DNA of 64,000 bases from an uncultured Verrucomicrobiota bacterium. Its GTDB lineage: Bacteria > Verrucomicrobiota > Verrucomicrobiia > Limisphaerales > CAIQOK01. The stretch's first letter is position 1, and each line of letters opens with the position of its first letter. Under the pieces are notes generated by a model. That model was not told the origin of the DNA. It ran no database searches and was given only the letters and a program-made list of their open reading frames with translations. The translations under genes were made by a program, and so were the position numbers. This document shows positions 33,711 to 44,974 of the stretch, in pieces. The DNA is taken from positions 1-64,000 of the forward strand of contig CAIQOK010000019.1 in NCBI GenBank assembly GCA_903873415.1, given 5' to 3'.

Positions 33711-35501
33711 TCAATGATATTCCTGTATGGTCTTCACCGCGTAGCCGGACTTTTTAAGTGCGGCGATCCCAAGGGCGGCAGCCTTAGCGCCACTAAGAGT
33801 GGTCATGATCGGGGTTCCGGTGTAAACCGCCGTGGTCCGGATTTTGATTTCGTCCACGCGGGGAACGGCGCCGCTGGGCGTGTTGATCACCAGTTGCACT
33901 TCCTTGTTCTTAAGCAGGTCGATGACGTTGGGGCGTCCCTCAAGGAGTTTGAGGATGCGCTCCACCTTCAAACCGCTCCGTTCCAGAACGGAAGCGGTGC
34001 CGCTGGTAGCCACCAGTTCGAAACCCAGCCCGGCGAACAAACGGGCCACCTGGGCCACCTCGGGCTTGTGTGCGTCGCTCACGCTCAAGAACACCTTGCC
34101 CCCCAGCGGCAGGGGCGAGTTGGCTGCCATTTGCGATTTGGCGTAAGCCACCCCCAGATCGGGATCCAATCCCATGACCTCACCGGTGGAGCGCATCTCC
34201 GGAGAGAGCAAAATATCCTGCCCATGAAAGCGGTTGAAAGGAAAAACCGACTCCTTCACCGCCCAGTAGGCAGGCCAGATCTCCGACGTGAACCCCAGCT
34301 CCTTGAGCGTCTTGCCCGCCATCACCTTGGCGGCAAGCTTGGCCAGAGGAAATCCGATCGCCTTGCTGACGAAGGGCACTGTCCGCGATGCGCGCGGATT
34401 GACTTCAAGAACGTAAACGTCGTCACCCTTGACGGCATATTGCACATTCATCAAGCCGACAACCCTCAGTTCCCGGGCCATGGCGTGGGAGTATTCCCGG
34501 ATGGTTTGAACGACCTTTTGCGAAAGTGTATGGGGAGGCAGCACCATTGCCGCATCCCCGGAATGCACGCCGGCAAACTCGATATGCTCCAACATTCCGC
34601 CCATCACCACCGTGCCCTCGGAGGGATTTTCGAACTGCCCCACATCGGCAATGCAATCCACATCCACCTCGGTGGCGTCCTCGAGGAATTTGTCCACCAG
34701 CACCGGCCGCTCGGGCGAGGCCTCCACAGCAAACCGCATGTAATGCTGCAGCTCGCTGTCGGAATAGACAATCTGCATGGCGCGCCCCCCCAGCACAAAA
34801 CTCGGCCGGACCAGCACCGGATATCCCAGCCGTTTCGAGGCCACCAAGGCTTCCGACTCGTTGGTTGCCAGTCCGTTGGGCGGCTGCGGAATGTTCAGCT
34901 TGTTAAGCATCGCCGCAAAAAGCTTTCGGTCCTCCGCGATTTCTATGCTCTGAGGAGAGGTGCCGATGATGTTGACCCCGTTTTTCTGGAGGGCTAGGGC
35001 GAGATTCAAGGGCGTCTGGCCTCCAAACTGGGCGATGGCACCCCAGCACTTTTCTCGCTCGTAAATATGCAGCACGTCCTCGAGGGTCAGCGGCTCGAAA
35101 AACAACTTGTCGCTCGTGTCATAATCCGTCGAGACCGTCTCCGGATTCGAATTGACCATGATGGTCTCAAAACCGTCTTCCTTGAGGGCGAAGGCGGCAT
35201 GAACACAGCAATAGTCAAACTCAATCCCCTGCCCGATCCGGTTGGGCCCGCCGCCCAAGATCATCACCTTTCTGGCGCTGTTGCCCTTCACCTCATCATC
35301 GCCCCGGTCGTAGGTGGAGTAGTAATAGGGGGTGTAGGCCTCGAATTCAGCGGCGCAGGTGTCCACTAGGCGGTAGCTGGGTATCAACCCGATCCTCTTG
35401 CGCTCTGCGCGCACCGCGTCCTCGGACTGACCGGTCAAATGGGCGATTTGGCGGTCGGAAAAACCCAGCGCTTTGGCTTTGGCTAATTGTTCAGCGTTCA
35501 T
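33711..35501 (-). CDS. carB: Carbamoyl-phosphate synthase large chain, C-terminal half only
   Basis: About 596 residues from ATG 35501. It begins in the CarB oligomerisation domain (AKALGFSDRQIAHLTG, SYRLVDTCAAEF), then has the second ATP-grasp synthase (GGGPNRIGQGIEFDYCC, NSNPETVSTDYDTSD, GQTPLNLA, YVLEVNPRASRTVPF) and the allosteric MGS-like domain at the end (VFLSVSDAHK, TPSGA). The first 450-480 residues of the normal 1070, with the carboxyphosphate-making half, are absent. Upstream codons to 35723 stay open but do not resemble CarB, and ileS lies divergently beyond. Natural split CarB chains with a similar second part (about 600 residues) are known in methanogens and Aquifex, so the other half may be elsewhere. 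Confidence 0.9.
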   Translation of the reverse strand: MNAEQLAKAKALGFSDRQIAHLTGQSEDAVRAERKRIGLIPSYRLVDTCAAEFEAYTPYYYSTYDRGDDEVKGNSARKVMILGGGPNRIGQGIEFDYCCVHAAFALKEDGFETIMVNSNPETVSTDYDTSDKLFFEPLTLEDVLHIYEREKCWGAIAQFGGQTPLNLALALQKNGVNIIGTSPQSIEIAEDRKLFAAMLNKLNIPQPPNGLATNESEALVASKRLGYPVLVRPSFVLGGRAMQIVYSDSELQHYMRFAVEASPERPVLVDKFLEDATEVDVDCIADVGQFENPSEGTVVMGGMLEHIEFAGVHSGDAAMVLPPHTLSQKVVQTIREYSHAMARELRVVGLMNVQYAVKGDDVYVLEVNPRASRTVPFVSKAIGFPLAKLAAKVMAGKTLKELGFTSEIWPAYWAVKESVFPFNRFHGQDILLSPEMRSTGEVMGLDPDLGVAYAKSQMAANSPLPLGGKVFLSVSDAHKPEVAQVARLFAGLGFELVATSGTASVLERSGLKVERILKLLEGRPNVIDLLKNKEVQLVINTPSGAVPRVDEIKIRTTAVYTGTPIMTTLSGAKAAALGIAALKKSGYAVKTIQEYH

Positions 35502-35759
35502 TTGTAAAACCCCGCTAAGCAAACCGCAACGCGCCGCCGGTGTCGAGTTTGAAAACAGCGGATCTGCGCGCTCCATTTCGCGTCCAATCCCGGAACGGCT
35601 TGCCTTTGCCAACCGGGCACAAAGGCTCGCGTTGTTTTTCTGACGCCCGCCTTTGAACATGAGGGACTGAAAGAGAAGCGCCGCGCCGGCAGATCCGAAT
35701 CCGCCGCGCCGCTGCGTTGACACTGCGGAGAACCGCTGCTACTGTGCGCGTTCTTTCAG

Positions 35760-38573
<2,814 letters not shown>

Positions 38574-38639
38574 CCGCACCCTGCCCGGGCACCCTGCCCT
38601 AGGCCACCCGTCGAACAGGGTCCTTTCAACACTACGAAT

Positions 38640-38663
38640 CCACAAGGCACTTCGTGGTTTTTT
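38640..38663 (+). terminator. Possible terminator of ileS
   Basis: CCACAAGG…CTTCGTGG with one mismatch, followed by six T, lies 67 bases after the ileS stop. Another T-run follows at 38671-38680. Confidence 0.4.
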
Positions 38664-38813
38664 GCCGGCTGGTTTTTTCGGATATTTGCTCTAGGCCCAA
38701 GTCAATGCTCAGCCCGCCAGGCGGTTGGATTTATCCGGCGCTCACAGGATTGGCTGCCCTACCCTATCTTTTTTGGCAGTTTTTAAGTTTCTGCTTTAAC
38801 AGTCCGTAGCCTT

Positions 38814-40616
38814 CTAGTGGCTGCGCAACCAGAGATCGATCTGAAATTCAAGCTGGTCCAGAGGCAAAGCGCCCCGGGCCAGAATCTGGTCGTGAAAGCG
38901 TCGCAGGTCGAATTTCGGGCCTAAAACCCGAGCGGCCCGATCGCGGAGCTCCTTGATTTTCAACTGCCCGATTTTATAAGCCAAGGCCTGCCCGGGCCAA
39001 ACGATATCGCGGTCCACTTCCACCACCGCCTCATGCTCGGTCTCGCTGGTATTGGCCAGCAGGGTATTGATGGCTTGCTGCCTCGTCCATCCCAGCGAAT
39101 GCATGCCGGTATCCACCACTAGGCGCAGGGCGCGCCACATCTCAAAAGTCAACTGACCGTAATGCGAGTAGGGATCTTTGTAGAAGCCCAGCTCGGATCC
39201 GAGGGACTCGGCATAGAGTCCCCAGCCTTCCACAAAGGCGGTGTATCCGGCATGTTTGCGGACCTCCGGAACGCCCTCCATTTCCTGGGCTAGGGAAATC
39301 TGCAGGTGATGGCCGGGCACTGCTTCGTGACAGGTCAACACCTCCATCTCCCACTTGGGGCGGGAAGCGAGGTCGCAGGTGTTGGCGAAGAAATCCCCCG
39401 CCCGCCCGGCATCCGGCGACCCCGGCTCGTAGTAGGCCGCGGTTTGGGATTTCTCGGCGTAAGCCGGCACCGCCACCACCCCATAGGTGTTGCGCGGCAA
39501 CTTCCCGAAAAGCCCGGGCAACCCCCGATCCGCCCGCTTGGAAATATCCCTATATCCCATGAGCAGATCGGCCGCGTTGGTATAGTAAAACTGCGGGCTC
39601 TCATGAAGAAACCTGGTGAACTGCCCAAAGTCCCCGTTGAACCCGGTTTGTCTGATCACTTCATCCATCTCGGCACGAATCCGCTTGACCTCGGACTGCC
39701 CGATTTCATGAATTTGCCGGGGCGTGAGCTTGGTGGTGGTCTGGGTCCGGGCGTTATAGGCATACCAGGCGGCCCCGTTTGGCAACTGGCTCATGCCGAT
39801 ACTTTCCCGCGCACCGGGCAGGTAAGTGAGAACAAGAAACTCATGAAGCTTTGCAAAGGCGGGAAGGACCTTTTCCTTCAACGCCACGGCGGCCAGACCT
39901 CGGAGCCGCTCCCGGTCCGCCCCGGGTATCGCACCGGGAAATTCTGTGAATGACTTGAGCAGTGGGTTTTTGTCCGGATCCGGATTCATCTGGTTCTTCA
40001 CCTGATCCGGCACATCGCGCAGGGTGATTCGGGGCGGGGTGATACCTGCCTGAAGCCCTTTGCGCAAGAGCACCAACGTCTGGTCGATCACCTCCGGCAC
40101 TGCATTGAGGCGGGCCAGAATGTCGGCGTAATCCTTGATGTTCGCGCGGGGTGAAATCTCCAAGGTCTGGGCCAAATCCTGTTGCACACCGTTCATCTGG
40201 GTCAGAGGCATATATTCGCCATGAAATGCGAGTCCTTCGATACCCTCTTGGATTCCGCACAGGCAGAGGTCGTAGTTCAGCTGATCGGCCGCAGTCAACT
40301 TGGAACGGCGGATGGACTGGAGCACTTTACGCGGAGCCTGCAATTCGCGCTGGCGGCGGGCAATGGCCTCGAGCGAGCTGTCGCTCCACCGGTCATTCAA
40401 CCCCGGATGCCCCACGGACGTGGCAAACTCCGGACTCTCGGAAAGTGAGTGTTCCCAATCCAGTTTGAAGAAATCCTGCAAGCCCTCGGCGTCCGCGCGG
40501 GAGCTGGTCGCCAGCTTGGCGCATTCCCGCTCATAAACGCTGGGAAGCGGCTGGACGGCAAACAAAGTAAAAGCCCCCAACAGGAAAGTCAGCAAAAGAG
40601 ATCGGATTAAGATCAT
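38814..40616 (-). CDS. DUF885 family protein, likely zinc metallopeptidase
   Basis: A 600-residue exported protein (signal MILIRSLLLTFLLGAFTLFA from ATG 40616; open to 40658). The DUF885 motif CHEAVPGHHLQISLAQEM (HExxxxHH type) and the downstream Glu-bearing YTAFVEGWGLYAESLG are seen at about residues 430-480, as expected for a gluzincin-like site. Other typical parts are GMSQLPNGAAWYAYNAR and the terminal PLDQLEFQIDLWL. Substrate unknown. Confidence 0.88.
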   Translation of the reverse strand: MILIRSLLLTFLLGAFTLFAVQPLPSVYERECAKLATSSRADAEGLQDFFKLDWEHSLSESPEFATSVGHPGLNDRWSDSSLEAIARRQRELQAPRKVLQSIRRSKLTAADQLNYDLCLCGIQEGIEGLAFHGEYMPLTQMNGVQQDLAQTLEISPRANIKDYADILARLNAVPEVIDQTLVLLRKGLQAGITPPRITLRDVPDQVKNQMNPDPDKNPLLKSFTEFPGAIPGADRERLRGLAAVALKEKVLPAFAKLHEFLVLTYLPGARESIGMSQLPNGAAWYAYNARTQTTTKLTPRQIHEIGQSEVKRIRAEMDEVIRQTGFNGDFGQFTRFLHESPQFYYTNAADLLMGYRDISKRADRGLPGLFGKLPRNTYGVVAVPAYAEKSQTAAYYEPGSPDAGRAGDFFANTCDLASRPKWEMEVLTCHEAVPGHHLQISLAQEMEGVPEVRKHAGYTAFVEGWGLYAESLGSELGFYKDPYSHYGQLTFEMWRALRLVVDTGMHSLGWTRQQAINTLLANTSETEHEAVVEVDRDIVWPGQALAYKIGQLKIKELRDRAARVLGPKFDLRRFHDQILARGALPLDQLEFQIDLWLRSH

Positions 40617-40930
40617 AGCGCAGATTACCAATCCCCCACCAGACAGCAAGAGAGGCAAAGCAGAGCGGCCTCAAACGCCCTTTGCCACTGGGATCCTTGA
40701 AAAACCACCCGGCTGACTATCTTACTCTGCCCTGCCCGCCGCGGGCATGCCGGTTCAAGAGATGTGCCTCTATTCCACCGGACTTTTGCAGTCTGTTATA
40801 AATGCTGGCCGCCGGGGCTTTGCTGCTGCAAAATCCTCGTATGCCTAAACCATTCCCGCCCCGCTCCCAGACCAGGCCGGAGTTCAGAACCAGTTCACCC
40901 CGCACGAGCCGCCCCCTGCCCTTCCCGGCC

Positions 40931-41707
40931 ATGCCCCAGCTACCGGGCCTCTGGCTTTGCCCAGGTCTCCTGCTTCTGTTTTCGCTGATTCATTCCGCAG
41001 GGCCGCAAGCACGGGCCGGCACAATCGAGCCGACCACAGCCCAACATTACGAGGTCAGAACACAACACGACCCCAACGGAATTGGCAAATTCCATCTCGG
41101 TCGGGAAATCGCCGACGTGATGGGGCATCAAGCCGCAGACTGGCTGGAGCGGCCGGAACGCGAGCGGGAAGAGCGCACCGACCTGCTGGTCCCCTCCTTA
41201 AAACTCAAGCCGGGCGACATCGTAGCGGACATCGGCGCAGGCACCGGATACTACACGCGCCGTCTCGCAACCGCCGTGTCCACCAAAACAACCGCAGCCA
41301 AATCAGGACGCGTCTATGCCGAGGACATCCAACCGGAAATGCTCGACATACTCACCAATAAAATGATTCAGGCCGGCATCACCAACGTGAGTCCAATCCT
41401 CGGCACTCTGACCGATCCTCAACTCCCTAAAGATTCACTCGATTTAATTCTCATGGTGGATGTCTATCACGAATTTGATCATCCCTTTGAAATGGTCGAA
41501 TCCATGTGCCGGTCATTGAAGCCGGGCGGCCGGATCGTTTTCGTCGAGTTCCGGGGCGAGGATCCCAACGTGCCCATCAAGCTGGTTCATAAAATGTCCG
41601 AAGCCCAGGTCCGCAAAGAAATGTCGCTTCATCCCCTTGTCTGGGTGGAGACCATTGAGTCCATGCCCCAGCAGCATATTATTGTTTTCCAAAGAAAGAC
41701 CCGTTAA
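40931..41707 (+). CDS. SAM-dependent methyltransferase with an export signal
   Basis: A 258-residue protein from ATG 40931, beginning with a signal peptide or anchor (LWLCPGLLLLFSLIHSAGPQARA). The class I fold is clear: ERTDLLVPSLKLKPG, VADIGAGTGYYTRRLA (SAM loop), AEDIQPEML, DLILMVDVYHEF and LKPGGRIVFVEFR. Methyltransferases of this UbiE-like type are usually cytosolic, so the signal is notable. Earlier starts (40802, 40841) add a proline-rich leader. 40617-40930 holds no other gene. It converges on the porin-cytochrome operon. Confidence 0.8.
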   Translation: MPQLPGLWLCPGLLLLFSLIHSAGPQARAGTIEPTTAQHYEVRTQHDPNGIGKFHLGREIADVMGHQAADWLERPEREREERTDLLVPSLKLKPGDIVADIGAGTGYYTRRLATAVSTKTTAAKSGRVYAEDIQPEMLDILTNKMIQAGITNVSPILGTLTDPQLPKDSLDLILMVDVYHEFDHPFEMVESMCRSLKPGGRIVFVEFRGEDPNVPIKLVHKMSEAQVRKEMSLHPLVWVETIESMPQQHIIVFQRKTR

Positions 41708-41955
41708 CTCAATGCCCGCAGCGCCGCCGATTACCCAGCCGACCAAGCCCCGCAGCCCGGCGGCCAAGGTGAACAATTCATAAGCTTTCCAGCGGGCATA
41801 AGAACGCTCCGCCCGCAAAAGGCCGGGAACAAAAAGGAAGTGACGATCCACCCTGCACCCTACATCCGCCCTTGGCAGCAGGGGTTTGACCACGCTACCT
41901 GCCGGAACGCTCCGCCTCCGGAAAACACGTAAGGCCGGGGAATGCGCGGCGGTGG

Positions 41956-44082
41956 CTAAAAACGATATTGCAGGCTGGTGAAAATAACGTGCGCATCATA
42001 GCTGAATTGTTGTCCCGAGGCGGCATCCGAGTAGCGAGTGAAGGCGTATTTCAAATTCAGGCGCAGGTGTGAAGAGATCCGCCGGGTAAGTGAGCTCGTA
42101 AGGCTGTGTTCCTCCGCTCCGGCCCCGTAGGGGACTCCTTGGACGATGATATTCTGGTAGTCATTGGCGCGGTAGTAAAAATAGCCCAGATTCAAATCGG
42201 TTTTGGCATCCAGGACGAACCCGGAGTTGAAGTTGGCCGTCCAATAATTATTCCGTGCATTGAGAAGGGCCTGGGTGTGATCGGAGGCCGGTGTTTGGGT
42301 GGCACTTAAAACGAAATTCAACCCGGCCTGCAGGCTTAGCCAGCTCAACGGCGTCCAGCTTGCATTCTGCCCGAGAACATGACTGCGCATCCTCGAAGCC
42401 TCCACGCCATCAAGACCGGACGCGGGATCGGGACCGGTGCGGATGTCGGAAATCTGGTATTCATAACGGGTTACCAGCGTGATTTTTGCGGCTGGCCGCA
42501 GCGTGAGCCGCACGTTGCCGTCCTCTGTTTCAAACCCCTGATAAATCAGGAACCCCGGGTAGGCGTCACCACTGCTCAGATTGTTGGGTGTGCTGTCAAG
42601 CGGGTTGGTGTAATTGTAGCGGTTTGCTTTGTGATAGCCGCCGAAATCCACGCTGGCCTGCTTGACCGGATACCATCGCGCATTGACCGAGTATTTTTGG
42701 AAAAAAGTGGAGTCGTCGGTTTCGTTGAGCAGTGGAGCAGGCCCGATTCCGGCGATCTGGCTCAGACCTCCGCTTTGCCGCAGGCTGCCCTGGCTTTCGG
42801 TCCATTCGCCTCCGACACCAAACACCCAATTGGTGATGCCTGTGTAGCGCAAGTCCAGCCGCTCGCGCACCTGAAGTGAATTGCGCTCGCTCTGCGCAGT
42901 GAAAGGTTCCGGGGCGAACGCCCCCAGAGTGCCCATGCCGCCGCTGTGCGCATCCCAATCCTTCTGTTCAATGCGCAGCGAGGGTGTGACGCTCAAGAAC
43001 GGGGTCGGTTGGGACAAAAGATTGAGGTTGCCCACATACTCGGTCTTGCGCGCGCCGCCGTTGAGGTTGTAGTAACCATACCCTAGGGCCGGATACCCGG
43101 GCAAATAGGCGACGTTGAAATCGTCCCCGTAAATCCGGCTGCCGGCCAAGTTGTCATCGAGGCTGGCGAACAAAAAAGCGGTGGAGAAAAAGAGGCCCGG
43201 CTTGAGCCACGTCTCACTGAACGCATGCACGCTTCCCGTATCCCAAGTGGTTTCCTGACGGTCGCTGGCCCGTTGCTGAACCGGTTCCCCGTGCCAGAAC
43301 GTCACCCCCCGCGTGTCATTGACCGTTCCGATTTCCAGCCGCCCGACCGCCCCCACCTCGGTTTTCCTGACGCGCTGCGTCACGTCGATCTGGAAGATGT
43401 CGGTTTTTTCGTCGATCGTATAAAGCCCAGGAAACAGGGCGCGCGTGCCATCCGAGGTGTGGTCCGGCCCCCAGCTGGTTGAACTTTTTTCACCCTCGCG
43501 ATAGCGGTGAGTGTATTTGAAAGTGACCTTCGGAAGGTTCTTTTTCGTCAACCCGGCCTCCAGAGATATCTGCCCGCGATCCAGTCCCGAGGCGGCTCCG
43601 GGCAACGCGTAGGCAAGTGCGTCGGTGGAGGAAAACCCGCCAACCCCGGAATCCCAAGTCCGGAAATTCTCAAAATTAAAGCGCACAAACCCGTAATCCT
43701 CCCGCCTCAATCCCAGGCCAAACTTGTAGTCGTGGTTGTCCGCAACGGAACGCCCGTCCAAACTGAAGGTTGTGTTCTTGGCCACCTCGCGCTGGTAATG
43801 CAAGTCCTCAATGCCTCCGAATATTCCCGTGCTCAGACGCTGCCGCTGCTGAGCCTGACCGGCATAGCCACCGGTCAGCAGAACGCCGGAGGACAATTCA
43901 ATCCAGTTGATGAACGTGTTGGTCCCGCCTTCGTATTGCTGCTCCGGGGAGACGGCGTCAAGCGCCCTGGCAATCGCGGAGCTAAGCATCAGGGCTGCAC
44001 CGATACAGCGCGGGCCAAACGCCCTCCTGTTCGCATTCCCGCAAGGCGCCTTTTTCAAGATGGTTTGTTTTTTCATCGGCAT
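41956..44082 (-). CDS. MtrB/PioB-like outer-membrane barrel of a porin-cytochrome complex
   Basis: A 708-residue protein with a signal peptide (cleavage near ARALDA) and about 26 amphipathic strands typical of the MtrB/PioB family (YNYTNPLDSTPNN turn, FNFENFRTWDSG, KYAFTRYSDA), ending in the barrel terminus FTSLQYRF. Such barrels form a sheath in which a multiheme cytochrome spans the outer membrane. Its gene starts 12 bases after the 8-heme cytochrome stop, completing a three-gene minus-strand unit. Confidence 0.85.
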   Translation of the reverse strand: MPMKKQTILKKAPCGNANRRAFGPRCIGAALMLSSAIARALDAVSPEQQYEGGTNTFINWIELSSGVLLTGGYAGQAQQRQRLSTGIFGGIEDLHYQREVAKNTTFSLDGRSVADNHDYKFGLGLRREDYGFVRFNFENFRTWDSGVGGFSSTDALAYALPGAASGLDRGQISLEAGLTKKNLPKVTFKYTHRYREGEKSSTSWGPDHTSDGTRALFPGLYTIDEKTDIFQIDVTQRVRKTEVGAVGRLEIGTVNDTRGVTFWHGEPVQQRASDRQETTWDTGSVHAFSETWLKPGLFFSTAFLFASLDDNLAGSRIYGDDFNVAYLPGYPALGYGYYNLNGGARKTEYVGNLNLLSQPTPFLSVTPSLRIEQKDWDAHSGGMGTLGAFAPEPFTAQSERNSLQVRERLDLRYTGITNWVFGVGGEWTESQGSLRQSGGLSQIAGIGPAPLLNETDDSTFFQKYSVNARWYPVKQASVDFGGYHKANRYNYTNPLDSTPNNLSSGDAYPGFLIYQGFETEDGNVRLTLRPAAKITLVTRYEYQISDIRTGPDPASGLDGVEASRMRSHVLGQNASWTPLSWLSLQAGLNFVLSATQTPASDHTQALLNARNNYWTANFNSGFVLDAKTDLNLGYFYYRANDYQNIIVQGVPYGAGAEEHSLTSSLTRRISSHLRLNLKYAFTRYSDAASGQQFSYDAHVIFTSLQYRF

Positions 44083-44094
44083 CCGGGTTTCGGT

Positions 44095-44922
44095 TTAAAA
44101 CCTCAGGGAAGGATTGACGCGCGAGCCGTGCACCGCCTCGTGGCAGCCCGCGGTCCAGCAGGTGCCCTGCGGCAGGCGCAGGGTATGGTCCACGCCGCCG
44201 ATCAAGAGGCTGCCGCTTTTAAACTGTTGGAAGTGGCATTTGAAACAAAGATTGGCGTCGCGCGCGGTCAACATCTTGGCGTTGATGCTGCCGTGGGGTG
44301 AATGGCAGGAAGTGCATCCTTCCCGCAGCGCTTCATGTTCGAAAACATAGGGCCCCTGCTGCGAAGGATGGCATTGCAAACAGTTTTCCTCCCGGGACAG
44401 CAGCGCGGTGCTTCCCCCGGCGTGGGCTATTCCCCTGTGCGGCGGGTGACACTGAACACAGCTCATACGCCCCTCGGGAACGGGATGATGATTGGGCAGG
44501 TTAAACTGTCCCCGGATATCCAGATGACACTCATAACAGACCGTCTCGACCGAGCGTGACGTGGTGAGCGCAAGCCTCGCCCCCTGCCCATTGGGTAGCG
44601 GCCGGCCGGAGGTGAAACTGTAAGGCGGCTTGGTTTCCCCCCCGGAATCGGAATGTATGCTGCCCGGGCCGTGACAAGATTCGCATCCGGCGCCTAGGCC
44701 GTTTTTACCCTCGGCAATCAGCCGCGCGTGATCGGCGGTCTTGAAGCTGCGGCTGATTTCCTCATGGCACTGCTCGCATTCCTTAGCCCCGATGTATTTC
44801 GCGCCGGGAACCTCCGGCAGCACCACAACGGCCCGGTGGGTCGTACGACAGGATATCGCAGCCGATAGCACGGCCGCCAGGCCCAGCAGCCACGAAAATC
44901 TGATGGTTTGATGAAGTGTCAT
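44095..44922 (-). CDS. Octaheme MtrA/DmsE-like cytochrome c
   Basis: A 275-residue protein from ATG 44922; the signal ends in SAAISC, possibly a lipobox. Seven CxxCH haem sites are seen (CEQCH, CESCH, CYECH, CVQCH, CLQCH, CTSCH, CFKCH) plus an eighth with wider spacing, CWTAGCH (Cx4CH), near the end (AGCHEAVHGSRVNPSLRF). The regular spacing with extra His ligands (NLPNHHPVPEG) resembles DmsE/MtrA decaheme proteins with two sites fewer. It should sit inside the barrel encoded next and carry electrons through the outer membrane. Confidence 0.87.
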   Translation of the reverse strand: MTLHQTIRFSWLLGLAAVLSAAISCRTTHRAVVVLPEVPGAKYIGAKECEQCHEEISRSFKTADHARLIAEGKNGLGAGCESCHGPGSIHSDSGGETKPPYSFTSGRPLPNGQGARLALTTSRSVETVCYECHLDIRGQFNLPNHHPVPEGRMSCVQCHPPHRGIAHAGGSTALLSREENCLQCHPSQQGPYVFEHEALREGCTSCHSPHGSINAKMLTARDANLCFKCHFQQFKSGSLLIGGVDHTLRLPQGTCWTAGCHEAVHGSRVNPSLRF

Positions 44923-44974
44923 GCCGGCTTTTTTGTTGTCTCTCGTTTCCCGTCTCTTTCCAGCCGCCCGGCTG

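Noticed and set aside
33579-34997. 472-residue plus-strand frame
   Set aside because: It is antisense to the carB half, which has complete ATP-grasp motifs.
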